This document shows, one piece after another, positions 54,901 through 62,900 of a stretch of DNA of 64,000 bases. The position numbers were made by a program, and so were the translations under genes. The notes under the pieces are model-generated. The model saw only the letters and a list, made by a program, of their open reading frames with translations, was not told the DNA's origin and made no database searches. This DNA comes from JBJHCA01 sp050485785. Its GTDB lineage: Bacteria > Bacteroidota > Bacteroidia > Chitinophagales > Saprospiraceae. The stretch lies in NCBI GenBank assembly GCA_050485785.1, contig JBJHCA010000002.1, forward strand, positions 1-64,000, read 5' to 3'. The first letter of the stretch is position 1. Every line of letters starts with the position of its first letter.

Positions 54901-57900
54901 ACGTACCACACCAAAATAATCCAATGGTGCTACCGAGGTCAGGTCCGTACCGATCTGATAAATTGCTGGGTTCTGCGGGGTCAGGTCAGTCTGACTGCTA
55001 ACAAATACAGGATTAGCCGCCACACCGGAGGAATCAAACCCTGCAGCCTGCCAGCTCGTCAACGAAGTGTGCTGCCCATTAAAAAAACCTATATAGCCGA
55101 TACCGGTTACTTCACCCAGGCTGTACACATTGTAATCAATGTCTATTTCAGCCTGGCCATTGATAATACTGATGCCGTAATTGTTTAAACTGCTTCCCTG
55201 CCCGATGTGGAAAATATTGTTCATGATCCTGGCATCCGTGGTAAGACTGGTCTGTAAAAGGCCCGCTATAGGTGATGAACTACCGGTTATTCCCAGCGAA
55301 ACACTGTTGTGATAAATCCTGTAATGGTTACTTTCCCCCGAAATGTATATTCCATAAGCTGGTCCATTCAGGTTGATATTGTATATCTTGTTGTTGATGA
55401 TAAAACAAGGTTCATCAGCGCTTCCGGACGCACCTTGAAGGTAAATCGGATAGGCTGCATTAGCTATTATCGCCTGTGGAGCCTGCCCCCTGGGATCATA
55501 AATCCGGTGATTGGAAAACATGGTCCCGTTCATGCCGCCATTGGCATAAATACCGTAAAAAGCGCTGACATTGGTGCGGTTTTCCCGTGTTATATCATTG
55601 CGGTCAAAAATGGAATTTTCTTGTCCACGTACAAACAACCCGTAAAGGTAAAAGTCCCTGATAGTGTTATTGGCAATGTAATTACCTGTTGACCAGGGTG
55701 CTGACGCCGGCCCACTGATCACCATTCCGTAATACCCGCCTATGATCTCACAGTTGGTCACTGTGAGGAAGCTGGCTGCCAACCCTACACCGGTAGCCGA
55801 AGTCGGGCTATTGCTGGCTACAAGACCAGCAAATTGCAAGATTCCATTGTCGACTGAGGCCTGAATTACACAACTGTCAAAGGTAACATGTTGTGCATTG
55901 TCCATGAGTTGGACGGCATATCCATAGGTAAGGGTTTGATTGCCCAGTGCCCGTATGGTCATGTTATTGAATGAGATATGTGAGGTGCCTTTCAGCTTGA
56001 GTGTAGCTCTTTCAATATTGTTCAACGACAGATACTCCAGTGTACTCCCATGCCCGTTAATGGTGATGGTGTTTACATCACTGCTGCCCGGTATGACACC
56101 TAAAATAATCTGCTCGTTAAATGGTCCTGATCCCGGAGTCACCTCTATCACAACCGGTCCGGCAATACCTCCACAATCAAAAAATGTCATCAATGAAGAA
56201 AAATCGGGAAAGTCAGCTCCGGGCCCGCCCAGCGAATATGTGCCTGCAGAAAGAAAGGTACAGTGCGTAGTAAATACCACAGACTCACTCCAAACACTTT
56301 CAGTGCCGCAATCCGGCATTACATATACCTCATATGCCGTTTCTGCCACTAATCCACCTAGTGTAGCTGACGTTTGCTCGGTAGTGATCACCATACCGCT
56401 GCCCGGTTCAAAACCGGCGGGGCCGTATTCCAGCATCCACACATTGGTGAATCCGTTTTCTTCCCAGGATACAACGGCAAACGTATCTCCGGGAACTACC
56501 AGCGGCACGATGTATGCTATGCAGGTGTCCGGTTCAAACTCTATTGCTCCCGGACAAGGTGTGGCCGGGCGCTCCATACTAAAAAAATCAACCGGCGCAA
56601 AGGCCGTAAGATCAGTTCCAATGCCAAATACTCCGGCATACTGTGGAACGGGAAACGAATTTTCGTCAATCAACATGGGATTGGCCTCTGATCCGCCTTC
56701 ATCAAAACCTGCATCTTGCCAGGCTTCAAAAGTCGTAAAATTCTGTGTCGCAAAGCCTGTATAGTTGCTGCCTGATACAGACTGCATACTCAGCACGTTA
56801 TGTCCGGTTTCAATACTGGCGGCATGCTGGTAATACACAGCATGTTTTACTCCCTGACCACTGTGATTGATATGGATCAGATTGTTTTGTATGGTAGCAT
56901 TGGCAGCGTTTGACAATACCGAAATACCACGAACAGCTCCCGTTCCGGTTTCGTTATCATCGGCAAGCACAACGCTGTTGTGAAACACCCGAAAATGGGA
57001 ACTTGAGCCCGTAAAATGCATGCCAAACTGCTCATTGCCGATATTGAAATCATACACAACATTGTTGATCAAGTCATAAGGGTGATCCTGTGTTCCGTAA
57101 GCATCGCTGAAGCACAATCCGCAAACATTGCCTGCCAAAACACCCGTGGCCATCCCTCGCGGGTTGTGAATCTGATTGTTGGCAATGATGCTCCCACCCA
57201 TGAATCCCTGGGCGGTAATGCCCTTAAATGCAGCCGGTACTGCCAGATTTAAACGGTAAATATCATTATATCCTATTAGTGAATTATGCTGCCCGGTTAC
57301 AGAGACTCCGGCATAGCGGAAATCCCGTATCACATTATGGGCAATTGAATTTCCTTCGCTCCAGGGTGCACTTTCAGGGCCGTTGATATGGATGCCGTAA
57401 AATCCACCGGTGATCTCACTGTTCACAATAGACACCTGACTGGCCGAAAGCCCCGGGTGGATTTCATTGAAATCGCTGTTGGAGCCAAGTACTACAGCAC
57501 CAAAACCGGTATATGTGGAACTGATCTCCATTTTGCAGTTATCAAACACTATCTGACGGGCATGATTCATCAGGTGGACGGCAGTGCCCAGATGGTTGCT
57601 GCTCAGGGATTTTATCGTCAGGCTGTCAAAATGTATGTACGCACTTGCGTCAAGCACCAATGTTGCCTGCTCAAAAAATACATTTGGGCTGTACTGTAGT
57701 ATATTACCATTGCCCTGAATTGACAAGGTGCTTGTAGCCGAAGCTCCGGCAATTGGCCCAAAAACCACACGCTCAGTAAACGGCCCCGCTCCGGACAAAA
57801 CCTCGATAACTACAGGACCTGAAATTCCCCCACAGGACAGATATGTGGTAAGGGCATTAAAATCAGCAAAATCAGCTCCGGCATTTCCCAGGGTATATGT

Positions 57901-59439
57901 ACCCTCACTCAGGAAGCCACATTTGGTGGTGAATGTCAGTGGGCCTGACCAGACACTTTGCAATACAGAATCGCAAAATGCCATGACATAGAAATCATAG
58001 CTTGTCTCCGGCTCCAATCCTGAAAGCAACAAGAAAGTGGTATCTGTTATCAGGGCATCCATGGAGTCAACCGGAACGCCTGAAAGTCCTATGCGATACT
58101 CAAAATAGTCGAAAGGCGTCAGTGCTGACCAGGTAATTGTTGCAGCTACATCGGTAACATTATTGACTGCAAGAAACTGAGGTGCTGCACAGGGTGGGAT
58201 AGCTTCATAAGTCACTTCCAGCGTCCAGGTACCTGGATTCACATAAACGTAATCGGTATTGCAACCACTTCCACCCCACAGACGCTTGACATCCAGGTAA
58301 AATCCGACTTCGCCGGTGAGACCGTAAAAATAACCCAAATCTGTTCTGGAATAGTCGTAAACTCCGGAAGTGCCTCCTTCACCCATGGTATAAACAGGCT
58401 CTCCGATACCTTGAGCAGGAACTACCAATCGCGATGCTTGTTCATCCATGTAAACGCCTCCGGTTGAGGTGATCTGGTATCCCACATCCACTGAAGTGAT
58501 CCAGTATCCCTCCGGAATGTCAACATATAAAATTCCCGCACAGGGAGAAACTGAATTCAAGGAGGTATGGAGCGGACTTTGATAAAATGAAGGGATCATT
58601 CCATTGACAAAGGTGGTCTGGATCTGATACACCGGCTCAGTGGTAAAACTGTAAGGTCCGCTCCATCCACTCCATTCCCCACTAATGCATGAATCCTGAA
58701 GGTAAAAGTCATAGGTTGTGCTGTCCTCAAGACCACTGAGCAAGAACACTGACGATGTAAGGCTCATCATTTCTCCGGTGCCGGGTTCAAAACCCTGGGG
58801 ACCGTATTCCACCAATGTTGTACTTACCCAGGTACCGCTTTGTATCTGGATTTGTGCTGAATGTTGAGTAATGTTGGTTATACTTGTCACATAAGGGCTC
58901 ATGCAAGGGGGCTCCGGTAAAACCTTCAGCGTATAGTCATGGGTTTCTCCCCAGGTATACTCAGTACACGCTTGCCCAAAAGTAAATGCAGGGCTGCCAA
59001 ACTTGCCTCGTATCCTGAGCCTTGACGCTCCCAATGGTGCATCGAACGGTATGATCACCTGGGTTTTTTTCCACTGATAAGCACTGTCGGTAGCATTGGC
59101 TGAAGCCCAGATAAATTCTCCCTCATCATCAAAATCCCCGTCATTGTTGTAATCAACCCAGATTGCAAAATACTGGCAACACGGGTAAGTGGAATTCACC
59201 CATACATCGTACATCATTCCGCGGTGCACTACAAGTGTATCTTCTGTAAAATCCCCGTAGCCGTCTTGCGGACACGGTGTATTCAGGAACTCATGATCGC
59301 CAAACACAAATGAATGGATATTATGGCTGAATTCACAACCTGAAATGTACAAATCAGTGCAATAACTCTGACTGTACACCGGCATATTCCAAACTATTAC
59401 AAAACAGAGAATGATGATTGAAGGGTAGAATAATTTCAT
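51940..59439 (-). CDS. GG4: giant secreted GEVED/beta-helix protein with divergent sorting domain
   Basis: 2499 residues (MKLFYPSIIILCFVIVWNMP, signal peptide 1-24). Order: a GEVED domain (58925-59370; DYNNDGDFDDEGEFIW, YTWGETHDYTL), Fn3, one copy of the unrecognised 137-residue domain (58200-58625), Fn3, then two beta-helix/Fn3 supermodules (starts near 57905 and 56250). Next come a MAM/jelly-roll-like domain (54080-54575, INGWGLDDVQI), Fn3, an Ig-like domain with a cassette of the GG1 type (53120-53600), Ig/PKD-like domains and a C-terminal sorting-like domain. That domain keeps IYPNPFDQYIEI and WPAGAYVIEV, but the middle lacks the TWxQLPG stretch shared by GG1, GG2, GG3 and GG5. It is most similar overall to GG3 in layout at the N-terminus and to GG1 near the C-terminus. 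Confidence 0.87.
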   Translation of the reverse strand: MKLFYPSIIILCFVIVWNMPVYSQSYCTDLYISGCEFSHNIHSFVFGDHEFLNTPCPQDGYGDFTEDTLVVHRGMMYDVWVNSTYPCCQYFAIWVDYNNDGDFDDEGEFIWASANATDSAYQWKKTQVIIPFDAPLGASRLRIRGKFGSPAFTFGQACTEYTWGETHDYTLKVLPEPPCMSPYVTSITNITQHSAQIQIQSGTWVSTTLVEYGPQGFEPGTGEMMSLTSSVFLLSGLEDSTTYDFYLQDSCISGEWSGWSGPYSFTTEPVYQIQTTFVNGMIPSFYQSPLHTSLNSVSPCAGILYVDIPEGYWITSVDVGYQITSTGGVYMDEQASRLVVPAQGIGEPVYTMGEGGTSGVYDYSRTDLGYFYGLTGEVGFYLDVKRLWGGSGCNTDYVYVNPGTWTLEVTYEAIPPCAAPQFLAVNNVTDVAATITWSALTPFDYFEYRIGLSGVPVDSMDALITDTTFLLLSGLEPETSYDFYVMAFCDSVLQSVWSGPLTFTTKCGFLSEGTYTLGNAGADFADFNALTTYLSCGGISGPVVIEVLSGAGPFTERVVFGPIAGASATSTLSIQGNGNILQYSPNVFFEQATLVLDASAYIHFDSLTIKSLSSNHLGTAVHLMNHARQIVFDNCKMEISSTYTGFGAVVLGSNSDFNEIHPGLSASQVSIVNSEITGGFYGIHINGPESAPWSEGNSIAHNVIRDFRYAGVSVTGQHNSLIGYNDIYRLNLAVPAAFKGITAQGFMGGSIIANNQIHNPRGMATGVLAGNVCGLCFSDAYGTQDHPYDLINNVVYDFNIGNEQFGMHFTGSSSHFRVFHNSVVLADDNETGTGAVRGISVLSNAANATIQNNLIHINHSGQGVKHAVYYQHAASIETGHNVLSMQSVSGSNYTGFATQNFTTFEAWQDAGFDEGGSEANPMLIDENSFPVPQYAGVFGIGTDLTAFAPVDFFSMERPATPCPGAIEFEPDTCIAYIVPLVVPGDTFAVVSWEENGFTNVWMLEYGPAGFEPGSGMVITTEQTSATLGGLVAETAYEVYVMPDCGTESVWSESVVFTTHCTFLSAGTYSLGGPGADFPDFSSLMTFFDCGGIAGPVVIEVTPGSGPFNEQIILGVIPGSSDVNTITINGHGSTLEYLSLNNIERATLKLKGTSHISFNNMTIRALGNQTLTYGYAVQLMDNAQHVTFDSCVIQASVDNGILQFAGLVASNSPTSATGVGLAASFLTVTNCEIIGGYYGMVISGPASAPWSTGNYIANNTIRDFYLYGLFVRGQENSIFDRNDITRENRTNVSAFYGIYANGGMNGTMFSNHRIYDPRGQAPQAIIANAAYPIYLQGASGSADEPCFIINNKIYNINLNGPAYGIYISGESNHYRIYHNSVSLGITGSSSPIAGLLQTSLTTDARIMNNIFHIGQGSSLNNYGISIINGQAEIDIDYNVYSLGEVTGIGYIGFFNGQHTSLTSWQAAGFDSSGVAANPVFVSSQTDLTPQNPAIYQIGTDLTSVAPLDYFGVVRTTTPDPGAIEFEPVSCLAPANLTATAVTASSAVIQWNDLSLNPVHWEIEWGLSGFEPLGIAGDTSMVDSFLLSGLEALTHYDVYVRVYCGDNDYSTWVGPVVIGTTCGSYELPFMEDFSGMSASCWELPSGNVNWAIGSQYQPPSAGGPPNAYFSWTPTVNNYELSLVSPVLNAQSATNPVWLNYFMFLDNYVENTSINSMHVEYKKLTDSVWTLLETFTTSGIETVNNIEFIRENEVLEGMEGSVFQVRFRATGVNSFAINGWGLDDVQIFESPDCPGILGLSADSVGPAEILLSWQELGIATSWEIEVVPAGTPPTGMATHTATSNPWLLTGLDPATQYDVYLQSDCDLQGVSTWVGLLNIVTQCIPESVTAVSSQVCGEGSVILMAASGNSSANFNWYDLPVGGNKLGEGAAFETPVLNESTTYYVEAVTDGASYSTGKPDAESNAGGTAAGLSSYLEFYAHAGFTLNSVNIYPYGTGAGSVTVELRDENNTSLQIVTVNANGQQEAGGTPVYVPLNFSIDGGALYRLGVSSWTGGVSGLFSDQTNIHYPYTVPYVLDILGSDAGTGLYPFFYNWQITAWCVSERIAVDAVVHELPAPDLGGDVGFCEGDSASISAGGDFASYLWLLETVDGIDSLWTPQVSIADTGTLSVLVTDVHGCTGTDEITVDMFPLPEIYALASTLTVCEGESIVLWAEGNAETFIWNGNIEDSIPFTPVETSLYTLTGISASGCIATASLEVEVNPVPEIWIEATAFEVCAGDEVILIAFGADEYLWTGGVENSVPFILNGSNEFVVIGTTGICSDTASIFLTANPLPDVSLELGLIEPICLNYSIPFELTGGTPEGGEYIGEGITGGIFYPELAEPGTYDVVYTFTDSSGCTAEATDIMILEICGNSEEPFAGKFRIYPNPFDQYIEIVPAVALLSFEGVRITDIAGRVVAHIVPDQSSSGGVLRFATGDWPAGAYVIEVQTGGQWLRQLVMRVQ
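54865..57905 (-). repeat. Two beta-helix/Fn3 supermodules in GG4
   Basis: Units start near 57905 (GTYTLGNAGADFADF) and 56250 (GTYSLGGPGADFPDF), about 1.66 kb apart. The closing motifs are PCPGAIEFEPD and PDPGAIEFEP. Confidence 0.8.
58200..58625 (-). other. Recurrent domain of about 137 residues (copy in GG4)
   Basis: The most divergent copy: PEGYWITSVDVGYQITSTGG, MDEQASRLVVP, LTGEVGFYLDVKRLWG, YVNPGTWTLEV. Confidence 0.6.
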
Positions 59440-59539
59440 CCATTAAATTTTACATCCATGCTCAGGTTAAAGCTTGCTTAACCGGTAAACGATGATCCTT
59501 AAAGCTTCCGTTTTGCCGGTAGGCACAGGGATCCACTAA

Positions 59540-59562
59540 ACAAAAAGATATCCCAAATAAAA
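59540..59562. repeat. 23-nt repeat shared with 23107-23129
   Basis: An exact copy of the sequence next to the GG1 terminator. Here it lies inside the GG4 leader, with no matching hairpin remaining beside it. Confidence 0.6.
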
Positions 59563-59643
59563 CTGCTGAGCTAAGTTCAGGTAGAACCGCCTGAGTTTCG
59601 GTGTCTTTCATCGAATGCAGGTTAACAGGGCATCTCATTTTGG

Positions 59644-59651
59644 CAAATATA
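59644..59651 (-). promoter_or_regulatory. Putative -7 box of GG4
   Basis: TATATTTG on the minus strand, the same octamer as at GG1 and GG3, about 200 nt before the ATG at 59439. No -33 TTTG. Confidence 0.45.
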
Positions 59652-59789
59652 AGCCCCGGCCTATGATTTATTGAATTTATATTGAATAAATGTCGCCAAT
59701 TGGCAAACTTTTAAAAGTTTATACCGCCAGAATTGGAACAGCATTCTATACAGGATGATGCCATCTCCGTCAGTTAATAAGGGTTGTAG

Positions 59790-59829
59790 CAAAAAAAAAA
59801 ACGGATGCCAACATTAAAGTCAGCATCCG
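59790..59829 (-). terminator. Rho-independent terminator of GG5
   Basis: On the minus strand GCGGATGC...GCATCCG (arms 59822-59829 and 59802-59808), followed by a run of eleven T. A strong intrinsic terminator, 73 bp past the GG5 stop. Confidence 0.85.
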
Positions 59830-59902
59830 CTAAATGGTTATTATGAGGGATAACAGTTTGTGGGTTCCGCTCCGCAGAACTGTGGCTGTTATCGCTTCAT
59901 GC

Positions 59903-62900
59903 TTATTGCGCTTTGATCAGTGTCTGACTGTGAACAGCCAAACCTGAGCGCATTTCGATCATGTATGTACCGGCAGCCAGTTGATCAAGCTGTAACCTGA
60001 AAGTACCGGCAGCGGTCTGCTGGTCATCAAGGCTCACCAGGGTAACAATGCGACCCAGCATGTCAATCACCCTGATCTCCGCATTCACGGCAGGCAGCTG
60101 ACGCCAGGTAACGTCCACAAAGTTGTTGAACGGGTTGGGATAAATGTCTACATGCTGAAGTGCCACGTCGCGTACGTTGGGACAAATCACTACAGTGAAT
60201 GAATCCTGGGCGGTGTTCGAACAACCGTTATTATCACTGTAAGTGTAAGTAATAACATGTGTACCGACACCGGCTGCGGCGGGGTTAAACACGTTTCCGG
60301 TAACACCGGGTCCTGAATAAGTACCACCGGCCGGATTGCCACCGGTCAGTGTAAACGGATCAGCTGAGTCACATACTTCCTCGTTGATATCCAGATCCAG
60401 TGAAGTGGAAGGTGCAGGTAGTACTGTAATGGTGATCTCATCTGTGGAAGAGCAGCCATTAGATGTACCGGTAACCGTGAATGTGGTGGTTTGCGTAATC
60501 AGTATAGGCTGATTGTTTTCTGCTCCATCGCTCCACTCATAAGAATCTGCTCCACTACCGGTCAGTATCACCACTTCTCCTTCACAGATCTCAGTGGATG
60601 ATGCTCCGGCTACTACTGTCGGATAGGGGTTCACCGGTATGGTAATGCTATCCACTGCAGTACAGCCTTCAGCATCTGTAGCGGTTACATAGTATGTGGC
60701 AGTTTGCGTGGGGGTAAAGGCTTCATTGTTCTGTACACCTCCGCTCCACTCATAGCTCACTCCGTCACCTGTGGCCGTCAAAGTAACCGACTCACCTTCG
60801 CAAACGCTGCCAACTGAAGCTGAAACCTCCAGGAAGGGTGCCGGAATCACAGTAATATCAACACTGGCAGTATGCACACAACCGGCAGAGTCAACGGCTG
60901 TGAGTACGTAAGTACCACCCTGCCCCACAGTAATGGACTGTGAAGAAGAGCTTCCCCAAACTTTCACCATATCGTATCTGGCAGTACCGTTGGGGCCGTA
61001 GTTGTTGTTAGAATTAACCGCGAGATACTGACCTGCACCGGGATCGAAAGAAGCCACAATGCGGAAAGCAACATTGGGATTGTTGTTCACTGCAGAAATA
61101 CCGCTCATGTCAACTGTGCGGTAGTTATACCAGTTTGACAGTGGATTCTCGGGTGTGATCACCAGGGTTTCAACATTGTTCCATTCAACATTGGCCGCAT
61201 TGCGATCTGGTGTGTACTGAACCGTGTAGGCATTGGCCGCCGTGTTGCTGAAACGGTGATCCCACTGGATCATGATATTCTCAATACCCTCCGTGCTCAC
61301 ATTGATTTGAATACCACGCTGATGGTTCTCAGTTCCTTGTGCAGGATAATTGGTTGTATTCAGTGCAGAGTTTGTACCGGTTGTCGGATCAGACGACCCT
61401 CCATCCAAACTGCCGGATACAAAGGATGTGGTAACCCCGCCAATGGCGAACAATTCACCATTTCCTGAGACTGGTTCAAAGTCACTGTTGTTGAAATCCC
61501 ACAATACCCGCTGATTGGTCCACTCGTAGGAAACAAAGCCCGGCGGACCGGTCAGGGTAACCGTTTCTCCTTCACACAGTTCAGTTGAACCGTCAATGGT
61601 GATTTCAATCGGCATGACAGTAGTGAACGACATGACTGCACAGCTCGAAGTGGAATCTGCATTGCCGTCGGGCACTACACTCCAGTAATAAACTGTTCCC
61701 GGTGCAAGGTCAGATACAACGTACTCACCACCTGTGATGCCTGCTGCCAGTAACAAAGGATCGGCTGCAGTACCGAAATAAAGATCAAAGTTCATTGCGC
61801 CAACAGTATCCCACATCAGTGTGAGTTCGCTTGCGCAAACCCCTGTACTGCCATGTACCGGTGCTACAATGGCGGGACAGTCTGAAGCCCCCAAATAGAG
61901 GTGAACATCATCCAGACCCCATCCATTGATAAAGTATGAGTCTTCACCGGCAGCCATAAACCTTACCTGGAATTCATTACCTGCCATTCCGGGCAGTTCT
62001 GCGCCACTGATCACCCAGGTGTACTCCCAGTCAGATGTTCCCTGAAGTATATAGCTACTATGCGTATTCAATGAATTCCAGCTACTTGCTCCCACAGTCT
62101 TGTACTGAACTATGATCATATTCTCTGCCGTAAGACCAAAATTGTTGAGATACAACCTGTAATCGAGCATAACCATGCCCGCTTCTCCTACCGCATTGAA
62201 TATCGGGCTCGTCAGCGAATGATTGTAGTTTTGGATGGACGGAGTCCAGCTGAACCATGCATTCGGAGGACCGCTGGTTGACCCGGGAGGTGTATACACC
62301 GCACCAAATGCCCAGTTGGCCTGGCCTTCAGGGAATGACCAGCACTGCTGAGACAATCCGCCAAACCCTTCAAAGAATGGAAGCGTAAATGATGCACAGG
62401 CCGTAGTAAAGCTGAAAGGGCCTGCCCACAAACTGAATTCCCCTTCATCGCAATGGGCTCTCACATATACATGGTATGTGGTTAAGGCATTCAGCCCGGT
62501 TACAACAAAAGGCTGAGTGATAGCCGAATCAGTAGGTGTACCTGTTGGAGTAAATCCTGCAGGACCAATCTCAATATCCCAGGTCGTGGCATCGGCATTG
62601 TCAGTCCAGGTAAGGGTTGCACCGCTTTGAGTAATATTGGATGCCATCAATCCTGAAGGGGCAAGGCAATCTGAAGGCTCAAATTCGAATGCACCAGGAT
62701 CAGGATTGGTATCGCGTACCACACCATTGAAGTCAAGTGGGGCAATAGCTGTTAAATCCATACCCAGGTTGCTTATTTGACCTGACTGGGGAATGAGGTT
62801 AAATACCGGGTTGACGAACATTGGATTGTTTCCACTGCCATTGGCATCGTGTCCCATGAGCTGCCAGGCAGCAAAGGTAGGAGCCACCGAGCCAAAAAAT

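Larger units (their letters stand above)
59440..59902. other. 463-bp region between GG4 and GG5
   Basis: No gene. It contains the GG5 terminator (59790-59829), the GG4 -7 box (59644-59651), the 23-nt repeat (59540-59562) and a leader of about 200 nt with a hairpin GGTTAA/TTAACC (59465-59483). Confidence 0.6.

Noticed and set aside
55940..56764. Plus-strand open frame of 274 codons inside GG4
   Set aside because: Antisense to the GG4 beta-helix module; similar shadows occur at matching places in the other repeats because the coding repeat is the same.
26400..57905. Regular repeats as a possible CRISPR or non-coding satellite
   Set aside because: The 1.67-kb period is in frame and encodes beta-helix plus Fn3 domains; there are no short repeat/spacer units.
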